A stretch of 64,000 nucleotides of DNA from Corticium candelabrum (taxonomy: Eukaryota > Porifera > Homoscleromorpha > Homosclerophorida > Plakinidae), in assembly GCF_963422355.1 (NCBI RefSeq), contig NC_085088.1:7868985-7932984 (forward strand). Direction: 5' to 3'. Positions 35,520-46,393 of the stretch are shown here, piece after piece (positions within the stretch are counted from its first letter, which is position 1; the number at the start of each line of letters is the position of its first letter). Both the position numbers and the translations under genes were made by a program. Under the pieces are notes generated by a model. That model was not told where the DNA came from. It was given only the letters and a program-made list of their open reading frames with translations, and did not search any database.

Positions 35520-36905
35520 AACCTAAACCGCTTTTCTAACCATGTTTTGTAGTAGGTTTAGCAAATAGTTTAGGTTACTGACGCACTGCGTGCTTGAAGA
35601 TGGCCTCCGATGTCGTTTTGTGTTATTTCATTTGTATTGGATTGCCTTGAAAGATGAAAGCGTCATCAAATATAGGGGAGAAATCAGCAGCTACTGCATG
35701 TTACTAGATGCTGAGTTTGGAGTCTCAGGAACAACCAACTGTTACTCTCCAACTATTACTCTGACTCAGCAATAGAACTGCCCAATGTATTATAGCAAGT
35801 GTCATTTCAGAAATACTTCACCATTTTGTAATGGTGCAAATACCTCACCCATCCCAGATGTCCAAATTCTTAGTGGAAGCAGTCAGTATTTCTTGAACTG
35901 ATGTAGTTTGTGAACTTGCACATTTAAGCTAAACTAGATAATATGGAGCTAGTAGAAACACAACCTAGAAGTCTGTTGTCTTTATCACTGATTCAATCCA
36001 AACTTATCAGTAACTCTAGTTGTAGTCTTTCAACTGTAGCATTAAAACTCACAACTACAACATGCAACAACGCATATTTTGTTCTTTGCAATGAATCATA
36101 CAAAATTTCTCTTTTTTCTTTACTAATTTGATTAATTGGGCGATAGGCAGTTGTCACTTTATTAGGAAAGTTTTGTCTTTTAGCAATTCAACTCTTGTAA
36201 ATCGTTCAAAAATAGTGCTGGAAGATGTTCTTGAATTTCTGGTATTGATAAGGGACACTCATGAAGCTTCTGTGGATAAAATAATTATCGTTAGTGCAAA
36301 GCCTTGCAGTTTGATCTCTTATCCAAAACCATTCATCAAGCTAGAGCCATTGTGTTTCTGTTAACTTCAGACCATTTTTAATTCATATATGTCTTTTACT
36401 GGCAAAGGTTGTCCTCTAGAGACTCTTAAGTGAACAAACATTCCAAGGTTCAGTCTTTAGTTCTTCATTTTCTCAAAAGTGGAATGGACTACTCTGTGCT
36501 CTAGTGATGATAAATCATACTTTGCAGCTGTTTATGAGTATTCAGTTCCTTATACATCTTCGGCTGCTGTTGCAGTCAAATCAGATTGTACTTTGTACTT
36601 GTATTACTACTACCTATTCTGTACATGCATGTCTCTGTTGTTCTATATCAGTATTTTTAGCAAATGATGCTACTTCCAGATTACTTAGAGAATGGACAGT
36701 GACTTGTAGTAAGTTGTGCGCATATTTACCATACTCGATTATTAGCCCACCCCATAATTGGCCAGAGTCAAAGATGAAGTATGGGATAGGGCCTTTCTCA
36801 AAAATTGACACCTAAAGTTGTTAATTGACGTAAGTGATTGATTGCTGATAGACTAAAATAGTAGAGCTTTAAACCACTGCCATTATACCTAAAGGATTGA
36901 AACAC
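35520..36905. other. intron sequence, one weak exon candidate
   Basis: A plus-strand frame at 36171-36361, after a CACTTTATTAG acceptor, reads KVLSFSNSTLVNRSKIVLED and VLIRDTHEASVDKIIIVSAK. It is unassigned and may be chance or an old element. Otherwise I see nothing here. Confidence 0.25.
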
Positions 36906-36906
36906 T

Positions 36907-36908
<2 letters not shown>

Positions 36909-36998
<90 letters not shown>
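36909..36998 (+). repeat. (TG)n microsatellite
   Basis: About 44 uninterrupted TG units. Confidence 0.97.
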
Positions 36999-36999
<1 letters not shown>

Positions 37000-37267
37000 T
37001 TAGCAAACAGTCACCAATTAGCACTAATGACAGGACTAAGAAGTGTGAAAATGTGTCGATGGGAGCTTACTTGAGCCCTAGGGTAATAACCAAGAGAGTA
37101 TGGTTAAATGCTTACTTTTGTAGAGGGGACTTGGTCAACAACATGAGTTGTCAACATGTTATGTAGCACATGTTATATACAGTCACCAAAAACTTTTCTG
37201 CTGTGGTTTTAGTTGCTTAGAATAACTTGGAAATTCTTGTAGTTTACCATGATTTTTCTATTTGCAG

Positions 37268-37291
37268 GCAGGAACAGACAGAACTGGAGAG
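37268..37291 (+). CDS. secreted CX5R phosphatase-like gene, exon 5 (24-nt microexon)
   Basis: Flanked by a TATTTGCAG acceptor and a GAG/GTAATA donor, these 24 bases encode exactly AGTDRTGE in phase 0. Joined to the HCE that ends exon 4 they complete HCEAGTDRTGE, the phosphate-binding loop with its invariant Arg. The intron before it is 9.6 kb and the one after is 495 bp. Skipping it would preserve the frame and remove the catalytic Arg. Confidence 0.75.
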
Positions 37292-37786
37292 GTAATAAGA
37301 ATTAAGCATGTAATGTCAATGGCTGTAGACTGTAATAGTTGTTAGAAATTGCATGATGTACATGTACCTCAGTATAGTTTCAACAAAAATTTTGACATCC
37401 ATTGCTCAGTTAACCAAATACAGAGTATTGTAGATTGAAGTGACTGTCAAGCTTGTACTTATTGTATTGGCTTACCTTGGTCTTTGAAGGTTAGTTGTTT
37501 CTTATGTCTCTAATTAGAGAACATATTGCTAGAAGTGTAATAATGAGTGCATGTGTATGACATGACCAAGGTTGAACTTACCGTTCCCTTGACAGTTCAT
37601 CAGCTCATTCACATTCAGAAGCTCCTGCTTTATGACAGGTATTGTAAGAAATTAGAAACCATTGTACATGGCAGTAATTAAGACAAACCTGCTTCATAGT
37701 ATTCTCATTTGCAGTGTCTAGTGAATGTGCCCTTACGCAAGTACAGTTAATTAGACTGATTTTGTGTTTGTGTCATGTATCTTTAG

Positions 37787-37872
37787 GTGAGTGGTGCATA
37801 CTACATGAGATACCTGAACATGACATTTGAACAGGCTCTCTCTATAGATAATCATGTTCAGAATCGATCGAT
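37787..37872 (+). CDS. secreted CX5R phosphatase-like gene, exon 6
   Basis: After a TATCTTTAG acceptor it encodes VSGAYYMRYLNMTFEQALSI then DNHVQNRS and ends in phase 2 at GTAAGC. It directly continues TGE-VSGAYYMRYL, the helix that follows the loop in cysteine phosphatases. NMT and NRS are glycosylation sequons. Confidence 0.78.
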
Positions 37873-37945
37873 GTAAGCGTAATTTTTGTTGTTGATGAAA
37901 AGAGGACTTGTTGTGTATTTTGCAATGCATTTGTTTGTTGTCTAG

Positions 37946-38072
37946 TGCAAAGATGTCTCTGAGGGGTCTGAAGTGGTACTGCTATTACTTGCAGTATGAC
38001 AAAGATTATAACGTCAACTGCACTGTGCCATCATATATACTGTCTGCTGGTTTCAATAGTATCAAAACATAG
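37946..38072 (+). CDS. secreted CX5R phosphatase-like gene, exon 7 (terminal)
   Basis: A 73-bp intron ends TTGTCTAG. The split codon is Ile. The exon encodes AKMSLRGLKWYCYYLQYDKD then YNVNCTVPSYILSAG and stops at TAG 38070-38072. There is no retention signal (KDEL type) at the C-terminus, so secretion is more likely than ER retention. Confidence 0.78.
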
Positions 38073-38089
38073 GCATATGCTACTGTGAT

Positions 38090-38640
38090 GTACACAGCCC
38101 CTGTTTTGTTTATGGTACTATTTTGTTCACAGGGACTATTTTGTTCACGGGGACTATTTTGTTCATGGGGACTATTTTGTTAATGGGTACTATTCTGTTT
38201 ACAGCCCCCATTTTGTTTTTTCTCCTATTTTGTTTACGCGTTCTGAACCGGTCCTAGCGGCCCCTGTTTTGTTCACGCACATTTTTTCCTCTCTACTAGC
38301 GTTTTCGTGTTACAAATTTCTTTCTGCTAGCAAAGGTGCTCTAGACACAGCAAACTACTTAGAAATAGAGAATTAAAAGAAACCTTGTTCTGGGCAGCAA
38401 GTTGCCTATTCTGTCGATTTTCACGCGAACGTAGTACTCGTGAACAAAATAGGGGCTACTAGATTTTGTTCACAGCCCCTATTTGGTCACAGCCCCTGTT
38501 TGGTTCACAGCCCCTACTTGGTTCACAGCCCCTAATTTGTGCACAAGACCTAGCTATTACGTTTGCAGCCCTGTTTTGTTCACAAGATCTAGTAGTGTTT
38601 ATACACAGCCCCTATTTTCTCCACAGCCCCTCAACAGAGT
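38090..38640 (+). repeat. degenerate 17-18 bp minisatellite in two blocks
   Basis: Variants of ACAGCCCCTATTTTGTTC repeat through 38090-38285 and again at 38440-38640. Units vary at the TATTTTG core (TGTTTGG, TACTTGG, TAATTTG) and at GGGACTATTTTGTTCAC. It lies 20 bp beyond the phosphatase stop codon, so it may overlap the 3' UTR. Confidence 0.85.
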
Positions 38641-38857
38641 ACAGTGTAGTTCCGGGAATGGAGTCCCCGTTACAGCGGGAGACTACTAGTATTAGTTTAG
38701 CTAGGGCGATTGACTAATTGCATGGTTTCGGCTTTCCGATCCTACGCAGGCCCGTAGGCTGGGGGGATCGGACGAACCGCCCGCACAGCTGTGTAGGCCC
38801 GCTTTCGATCCAATGTAATGCCGCGCTTGACTTGCGCTCAGTTCTTCGCGCTAGGTT

Positions 38858-38990
38858 GCTACGTACTAGCAATCACGTGTGCATAGGACCATGCGGTTTC
38901 ACACGTGTTGTTGGCCTAAGCACGCCAAAAACATGTGTCAAACCGCATGGCCCTCAGCAGCTAGCGCACGTGATGTAGCAACCTGAGGAC
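38858..38990. repeat. imperfect palindrome, about 55-bp arms
   Basis: GGTTGCTACGTACTAGC... ACCATGCGGTTTCACACGTG pairs with ACATGTGTCAAACCGCATGG... ATGTAGCAACC. The region around it (38700-39080) is CpG-rich. It may be a small fold-back element or a structured regulatory region. No target duplication was recognised. Confidence 0.6.
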
Positions 38991-39603
38991 TTGACACGAG
39001 CAATGGCGCGTAGTACGCGAGACGCGCCTCTAGATTTGAACGCCCTACTCGTAGCATCGAACTTTCATACCTCTGCATCTGCCCTGCGCATGTGACATTC
39101 AATAGATATATCTCGCTGCTAGGTACGTAGTAGCGTGAATTTGCTGTGAATTCACATTGAATTTTAGTTGAGTTCGTGGTGAATTCGCCAGTAACACGGA
39201 CAAATTTTCCTGGAATGTTTGCGAAATTAAGCCGAAATTGACCCAAGTTTGCTGTGTCTTGGCCAACTACTAGATGGTCATTGGTTTACGCGAATTCTTT
39301 GCAAAATGGCCAAATTCACGTAGGAAACCGTCGAATCCACACGGAGACCGACTAGAATTCGGATTAAAGTGCGCTCTTTATACTAATAGCATCGCAATTC
39401 TTCATATCTAATTCTAGTCTAGTCCTAAAACACGCTGGGTACTAGAATAACGACATCAAATTGTCACATCAGTCTGTCCAGACTTCTGCTGTAATATTAC
39501 GCACCTCGATCCCTCTGCAGTCTTTGCATGAAATTTGACAAAACGAGCAATCCAGGCCGGGGCAACCATGCAAATTGATGCCAGCCTTCCCCTCGTCTTA
39601 TCA

Positions 39604-40243
39604 CAAGGGCGGATTCAGGATTTTCGAATGGGGGTTCCGTGACGTCACAAAGGTTAGGATCAGCCACGCCTCCAGATATAAATTAGCTATTTAATCACCT
39701 ATACCATAGAACGGAAGTATACGTTAATGAATCTACAGTACTGGAGAATTTGAATTGATCTTGCAAGCCTATACATGTCTTTCGCTAGACAGGCAAATGT
39801 TACCGCTTTTTCTTTTCTTTCCAAAGAAATCTTCTATAGACATATATGGTTTTATGAAATTGTGAATGTTGTGACCATTAGAGGTGGAAGTATATTTTCA
39901 TGAGATAGAAAATAACTACTTTGAAACATTATCATTGCAAGGAAGTAAATGAAACATGTTGTTGGAGAACAACTGAGATTGAAAACAAGTTACCATAAAT
40001 TGATGTAGAAAGAGTAGGAATACCGTAGGACTCACTCGTACTGTCCGACGATGATGGACCTACGTCGAAAGTTCCTAATCTGTACCGCACCTCCGTGTGA
40101 AGTTACCTAAAACTAAAACGTGAGCTGCGAGTCACGTCAGGAAGTAACAAGCACTGCTGGTACGCGGTCATCTCTGCGTGATGACGTCACAAAATTTTAG
40201 GGGGTTCACGGAACCCCCGGAACCCCCTCTAGATCCGCCACTG
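39604..40243. mobile_element. hAT-like MITE, copy 1 (640 bp, 5-bp TSD)
   Basis: It starts CAAGGGCGGATTCAGG and ends CTAGATCCGCCACTG. GGCGGAT is shared as inverted ends, with GGGGTTCCGTGACGTCAC inside on the left and GTCAC...GGGGGTTC inside on the right. It is flanked by TATCA on both sides (39599-39603 and 40244-40248). A near-identical copy lies at 45528-46157. It has no coding capacity. A 5-bp duplication with CAG-type ends fits the hAT5 group. Confidence 0.88.
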
Positions 40244-40249
40244 TATCAG

Positions 40250-41515
40250 TCAAAGTAGTAGACTGCTAAGCTCATCTTCATAATCGCATAATCTAGCCTC
40301 GTTCCCATGCAGACTTTCTCGCACTACTCTTGTGAATCAATCTTGCAATGAGTTTCGTTTTCGCTCTTTTGACTTGATCTACCGTAGTTGTTAGTTAAAC
40401 ACGCACTTATACTATGATGACCTGACGTGCGACAAGTCACGAGCGAGTATTGAGGTAGTGTATGACGTATTGCAAAGTAAATGTGGAATAAGTTACTTCC
40501 AGTTACTATCGCACTCACTTATACTTTTACACGTTACGTGACTATGGTATAAATAATTTGCCTCAGGAGATAACTACGCTCTCTATCGCGCTGGTAACCG
40601 TAGTTTTGCAATAATACCTTACTACGCTAATTCATACGATAACGCATACCTATATTTTAGTTATAATTATTCATTATTTTTATAATTGTACACATCACTG
40701 TATCGTGTACAGTAGTAAGAAATTCTTGCCCATCGATTCCATAACTCTTCATCTTGTATATCTGTTTACATACCTTGCAGACACACCAACTAAACATGTT
40801 GCAAGAAATTTTAAGTTGGCTCCCTTCAATTAAAATGTAATAGCTGCTTTTTTACCAAAACCGATTAATTTATATAAATAACCATTTCGCCTGATTGTTG
40901 CTTACAAATGTCATTAAGAGTCTCCATTGATATCTGTTAAAATTAGGTATCGGATAGCTATTGTATTAATTATCATTTTCTTTTATCTGTAGCCACAATT
41001 TTTAGCCTGATGCTACAATTTACCCCATTGCTCTAAAAACGGCAACCGTAACAAGATGGCGTGTTAATATATTAATTGATGCATGACTGCGGAGGAATGT
41101 GGCATGTACACGTTCCGCTTAGATGTCAAACAGTATCAGATTCTCGTACAGGTTTGAACCATTCATGCACAATAGAACTTGCTTGTTCACTTATTGCTAG
41201 GTTTTGTGGCTTTTTCTACCAAAATTATATTTTATGTTATTGAGTCTTGTAATGACTTCAAATTGCACTGTTGGCATTATTAGGTACCCTTGTTGATTTC
41301 AAATTGCTTGTTTAGTGGCTTGTGCAAAAGCGCATGGTACAGTTCAGTTTACACAGTTCATGATTATGTATCTATATAAGACATACACGTGCATCTAGAA
41401 AATCTATGAACTAACAGTTTGTGTTGTTAGAAACATCACGTTTCGTAAAGCGTCTGTCTACTCAACCCAAATGGTTCGACCCTTTCATCATTTATCTGTC
41501 CGTAATGGCAGTACA
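40250..41515. other. intergenic, no identifiable feature
   Basis: AT-rich sequence without supportable coding, RNA or repeat features. Confidence 0.4.
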
Positions 41516-41519
41516 GTAC

Positions 41520-42251
41520 CTACGCTATGCATTCTAAATACGCTTGCGCTTTGATAAAGCTAATAATATACGTGTCTTTTGCGTCTTCACGATAAAATTC
41601 CAGATATAACCCACGTTGAAGGTGAAGCTTCTTGGTGTACTGATGATAGACAGACATCACGTTACTGTAACCAGCTCCTGTTGCTTGTCGATGTGGATCG
41701 ATTCTAGAGTGTAGAGTATGGACGGTAGCCGGATCTGATTTTATTCCTTGGTTAGCATTTTTGCAAAGACACAGATGCAATTTTCGGTCCACTTAATCCT
41801 TCACAAGCACACAAAGGACACAAATCGTGAAAATTTGATTTGTCGTGGCTCCGAAACCCAATGGCAGAAACTCCGTCCGATAGATAAACGTCTAGATCCA
41901 TGTCTGTTGTTGTGGAAGTAGGGTTTCTGTGTGAGAAAGTAACATCTACCGAAATCGTTTGAAATTGATTGAGTTGGCCTGCTTTAGCTAGTGGTATACG
42001 TAGAAGACGGGTAGATCCTGCTGTGCTTTTGTCAAAAAAATCTCTCCTGTGGCAGTTAGTGAGTACGCCTCTCCCACGTGGGCGTTGTCCAAAATTGCAG
42101 AGGGCGTCAGCATCGCGTTGTAGAAGATTCCATCCTGACAGTTGGACGTGCTACGAGCGTGTGTTGAGCTCTTGTCACAGGTTTGGCTCCTCACACTTTC
42201 CAGGAGAAAGATAAAGGTAAATAGACGCATCAGCGACAGTAGCTTTGTCAT
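41520..42251 (-). CDS. single-exon secreted protein, unknown family, two frame breaks
   Basis: ATG at 42251 follows a TTTTTTCTAG acceptor by 10 bp and opens with a clear signal peptide (MTKLLSLMRLFTFIFLLESV, then RSQTC). After 70 codons the frame shifts at a run of seven T (about 42034-42040), and the next 290 bp continue in another frame with FFDKSTAGSTRLLRIPLAKA and VDVTFSHRNPTSTTTDMDLD. It then shifts back at a run of five A (about 41763) and ends with QRGLYLEFYREDAKDTYIIS and a stop at 41520. The two breaks compensate. With both ignored the protein is about 243 residues. The middle has a hydrophilic beta-sandwich look and a CPLCAC cluster. I do not recognise the family. The breaks are either assembly errors in homopolymers or real decay. 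Confidence 0.55.
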
Positions 42252-42474
42252 CAGTTTGATCTAGAAAAAAACAGACGTAAATGAGGTCTTGTCTTGATTT
42301 GTTTTCCTTATATAAGAATCTCTCTCAGAGTGTAGCGTCGTTTTTGCCGTTTCTTAGTTCTCAATTTGCATTTACGCAATTAGTAAGTTCAAGCCAACTC
42401 GGCATACTCAATATACGGTCATGCAGAGTAGGAGCTGCCCGCTCTTAAAGGAGGCGATACGATATCGTGTTGTG

Positions 42475-42785
42475 TAGTACTTGTTTTAATTCTGACCTTC
42501 CCACGATCATTTGTAGATCGTAAACAACAATGTTAACAAAGAAGTGCATGAAGCCACGCACTGTAGCTACTCACGACGTGTACAACTTTCAGTCAATGAA
42601 ATAGACTGAAACTGTCGTGACTATAGCGACACGATACCGTACGTGTTACGATTCTGACCTTTCGTCGTCATTGGTAAACGACAGCGTCACGCGAAGCCAA
42701 GCCCTCTACTCATGACTTGCCACTGAACACAAATTTCAGGCATTGAATCGAATATAAACTATCGTGACTGTAGCATCAAGGCTCA
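42475..42785 (+). repeat. tandem duplication of a 155-bp unit (diverged)
   Basis: ATTCTGACCTTCCCACGATCA... at 42490 and ATTCTGACCTTTCGTCGTCAT... at 42650 both run through GTAAACAAC/GTAAACGAC, CACG-AAGCCA and CTGAA...AACTATCGTGACT/AACTGTCGTGACT. No function is evident. Confidence 0.55.
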
Positions 42786-43677
42786 CCTTAACCGTCCAGG
42801 GTCACATGCAGCGGTGCATGTGACTTCGCTCTACAGCTGTGTAACGCTGGTAGCTAGAATCGAAAGCACAAATAGGTTAGTGACTACCGACACCGTATAC
42901 GAGCAGACACTCAGACTAAATCAAAGACTATGTTTTACTTTGTTCATCAATTGGCAATAGAACGCTAGGATATGGAAATGAGGCTGGAAAGTACAGTTAG
43001 ATTACAGACTCCCACTGCCTTGGACACCAGACTGCTATCTAATGTTTTATTGTTACACGGGACGATCAATATATTAGTACGGTATAGGCTTATCCAATAC
43101 AACTCATTCCGTTCTTACACCGTGGCGTCGTACTGCTGACGCAAGAGCTGATTATGAGTCGATGTAACGACATCAATCGTCGACTTTCTTAGCTAATTAA
43201 TGTAATTTTCGAGAATTTCTTGTTGTGTCTTTTTCTGTTCGTGCATCTAAATATATAATTCAAGAAACCAAAAAGACCACGCGACGAGTTTGTGACGTCA
43301 TTGGTCCCATTTTGGTGTATTACGCACCCTCCACTTCTGAAGCCAGGCTACGGCCCTGCTACGTATAGCTAGACGTCTCAAATCGGCACGCTCTTACTGT
43401 TGTAGCTGCATGAGACCGATGCGAAGGACATGACATTTAATTGATTTTCGCGCTGCTCGAACTTCTTCGGTAAAGGCATCACGATGTGTACACGTACTAA
43501 TTTCCGTTAGAAGAATGTGGGCGTGCCCAGGGGCGTAGCGTGGCATGGCTAGAGCCCTAGAGTACTAGTGCGCATACGTGGTCTCATTTAGGCCCCAACA
43601 GCGACAAGTCACGTTGCACTCCACGCCCGGCAAATTTCTAGTACCATCACATCTAAGAGTTTGCTTTCTCAAATAGA

Positions 43678-44052
43678 TTGGCACTTGTTTGCTGTACTGA
43701 GACTAGAAAGAGACCACGCGGTGGGCTGTGTGCGCATACTATATCCGGGTCTTATGTAATTGGCGAGCGAAGCGAGCCTCTCTCTTGTCAATTGAGCTCA
43801 AGATATATTATATTTATATATTTATATATTTATATATTTATTTATATACGTGCGTCAGCACTTGTCATATGGATTTACGGCAAAACAGAAAGACGAATCG
43901 ACAAAACGACGATGCCAGATGAATGCAATTTTGACTTCGTAACATATGCGCTAAAAATTGAAGCAATGGACTCCTTCGAGGGATCGACTCAATTGAAATT
44001 TGTTGGCGAGAAGAGCCAAACGACTCTCGATTTTGCCTCCTTACGCGACTAA
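43678..44052 (+). other. open frame of 124 codons, unassigned
   Basis: The latter part, from an internal ATG at 43912 (MPDECNFDFVTYALKIEAMD, ending TLDFASLRD), has a protein-like composition, but the first part runs through an AT-rich low-complexity stretch. No motif, splice signal or homologue is recognised. Confidence 0.2.
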
Positions 44053-44254
44053 AGAGCAAAGGAGACTGATTTGTGACAAACGGAATAAAAAGGAAAAGCT
44101 AAAAGAAGAGAAAAGTCTGTTTTTTGAGTTTCCGCGCGTTACTTTGATAGAAATTATTGTTACGCAACCATTGTCACGTGACTATGCAATCATTGTTACG
44201 CGACTATCTCAGTAAACGAGTGAGACGATTGAAGCGTGAACGAAGAATTGAAGA

Positions 44255-44530
44255 CAACTAGAATATTTTGCGTTCAATTATTCGAACTCGGCGTTCAGTT
44301 ACCCGATTCAGGCAAGCAATTATTAGAATTGGGCGTTCAGTTATCCGATTCGGGCATTCAATTACCGATGTTCTGTCCTAATTAGAAGTAACAAATATAG
44401 AAATAATTATTTTAGTCGCACATTTCTTTCATGACGTCTTCTAGGATGCTCACTCACGTTTCAGCTGAACAATAAATGATTGATTCAAGAAAGGTGGGAA
44501 GGCGAAGTAGTGAAATTCGAGCTCTTGATT
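44255..44530 (+). repeat. dispersed repeat shared with 31005-31345
   Basis: GTTCAATTATTCGAACTCGGCGTTCAGTTA-type 20-bp units are followed by CACATTTCTTTCATGA and GATGCTCACTCACGTTTCAGCTGAAC, then GAAATTCGAGCTCTT, in the same order as inside the insertion at 30805-31562. This indicates a repeat family with an internal minisatellite. Confidence 0.65.
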
Positions 44531-44534
44531 AACC

Positions 44535-45223
44535 AAAAACCCGCTACGGCGCGTGATGGACTGTTGCATGGTATCACGCAAGAGGCACGATTTACAAAGT
44601 ATGCGGATTACACCACGATTGACGGAGCAAGGCGTTGTTCTGTAGGCTTCCTAGATATGTAGATTTAGTTCGCTCACAACAGCTTAGTTAGACCTCCGTG
44701 GAAACGTGGGACACCAAGATTAGTAATGCAAATGAAATTATCCTACAACACACGCTAAAAATTCACGCTAAAGTCAAGATTAATTACAAATTATTGCGTC
44801 TAGACAGCTGATGAATGATGATATTTGAGCAGCTGCCCAACCGCAGACTATGTAAGTTATTTAGTTGCACAACAGCCGTAAGCAACGAATAATTGAACGC
44901 TTGAATCGGTTAATTGAACGCAAAATACTTTAGAAGAGCAACTGAAAGTCTGTTTCCTGAGTTCCCGCGTTTGTTTGACAAAAACTATTGCTAAGTAACG
45001 CAACCATTGTTACGCGAATTGGTAAAGACAGAACACCATCGCTCGCCAAACACAATGCTAACCGAGCATTTTCTAGTCACCGTGCCCGTACATATGCGGC
45101 GACTGCGGGCAGTCAGTCTAATACGTACGTAACACAGTCATTTCATATCCGGGATCTAGTAGTCTAGCGCGGGTTTGATTAAACATATACGGGATCTTAC
45201 GTTTCCCCGCCAGAACTTTGTCG
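44535..45223. other. upstream region of DCTD
   Basis: No coding feature seen. The last 100 bp contain two copies of an ACGGGATCTTACG/CCGGGATCTAG-like word just before the DCTD start and probably include the promoter and 5' UTR. Confidence 0.35.
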
Positions 45224-45485
45224 ATGTCTGCTGAATTAGAAAGTGACGGTTTTCGCAGTCAGAAACGCAAGAGCTACTTGGAATGGAATGAATATTTTAT
45301 GGCTGTTGCTTTTCTTTCTGCCAAACGTAGCAAAGATCCGCATACTCAAGTTGGAGCTTGTATTGTCAACACGGAGAGGAAGATCGTCGGCATAGGATAC
45401 AATGGCATGCCTAATGGCTGCAGCGACGATGTCCTTCCATGGGCAAGAAAGGCTGATACCCTACTTGATACAAAGTATCCCTATG
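45224..45485 (+). CDS. DCTD: deoxycytidylate deaminase, exon 1
   Basis: DCTD converts dCMP to dUMP, supplying the substrate of thymidylate synthase; it is a cytosolic zinc enzyme controlled by dCTP and dTTP in the family. This exon encodes 87 residues plus one base. Visible are [32 protein letters not shown], and the family signature [17 protein letters not shown], all near-identical to vertebrate DCTD. ATG 45224 is preferred to the in-frame TTG six bases upstream. The donor is G/GTAGGT. The three exons of this gene (45224-45485, 57079-57292, 62790-62865) give 183 residues against 178 in human. Introns of 11.6 and 5.5 kb are filled with mobile elements. Confidence 0.97.
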
Positions 45486-45527
45486 GTAGGTACGTGCGCT
45501 TGTTTTTCGTTGTTTTATCTATCTATG

Positions 45528-46157
45528 CAGGGGCGGATTCAGGATTTTCGAATGGGGTTTTTTGTGACGTCACAAAGGTTAGGATCAGCCACGCCTCCAG
45601 ATATAAATTAGCTATTTAATCACCTATACCATAGAACGGAAGTATACGTTAATGAATCTACAGTACTGGAGAATTTGAATTGATCTTGCAAGCCTATACA
45701 TGTCTTTCGCTAGACAGGCAAATGTTACCGCTTTTTCTTTTCTTTCCGAAGAAATCTTCTATAGACATATATGGTTTTATGAAATTGTGAATGTTGTGAC
45801 CATCAAAGGTGGAAGTATATTTTGATGTACTTTGAAACATTATCATTGCAAGGAAATAAATGAAACATGTTGTTGGAGAACAACTGAGATTGAAAACAAG
45901 TTACCATAAATTTTGATGTAGAAAGAATAGGATTACCGTACGACTCACTCGTACTGTCCGATGATGATGGACCTACGTCGAAAGTTCATAATCTGTACTG
46001 CATCTCTGTGTGAAGTTACTTAAAACTAAAACATGAGCTGCGAGTCACATCAGGAAGTAACAAGCACTGCTGGTACGCGGTCATCTCTGCGTGATGACGT
46101 CACAAAATTTTAGGGGGTTCCACGGAACCCTTGGAACCCCCTCTAGATCCGCCACTG
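45528..46157. mobile_element. hAT-like MITE, copy 2 (630 bp, 5-bp TSD)
   Basis: It starts CAGGGGCGGATTCAGG and ends CTAGATCCGCCACTG, flanked by CTATG on both sides (45523-45527 and 46158-46162). It is nearly identical to 39604-40243 along its whole length, with a few substitutions and small indels, so the insertion is fairly recent. It lies 42 bp into DCTD intron 1. Confidence 0.9.
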
Positions 46158-46257
46158 CTATGTAGGTAATTGTATACGTTAACTATCGTTGTGGGTACAC
46201 CGTTTTGTTTCAATCTGTAGCGTTTATCCCTCTCCAAAGTGACTAAACTGAAGTATG

Positions 46258-46393
46258 TGTAGAGTATTCCTCACAACGCTACACAACACGTTGTACTATC
46301 TCTCATGTAAACTCCCCCCTCCCCCGGATATACTCTAATATCCCATACGCTCTGTCTAATCAACTACTGTCTATAATACTACCAGATACTACA
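46258..46393 (-). repeat. 3' LTR of the Gypsy element
   Basis: On plus it runs TGTAGAGTATTCCTCAC... CCAGATACTACA, with TG/CA ends. It matches 49562-49684 apart from an insertion-rich middle (CCCCCCTCCCCC). Confidence 0.85.
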
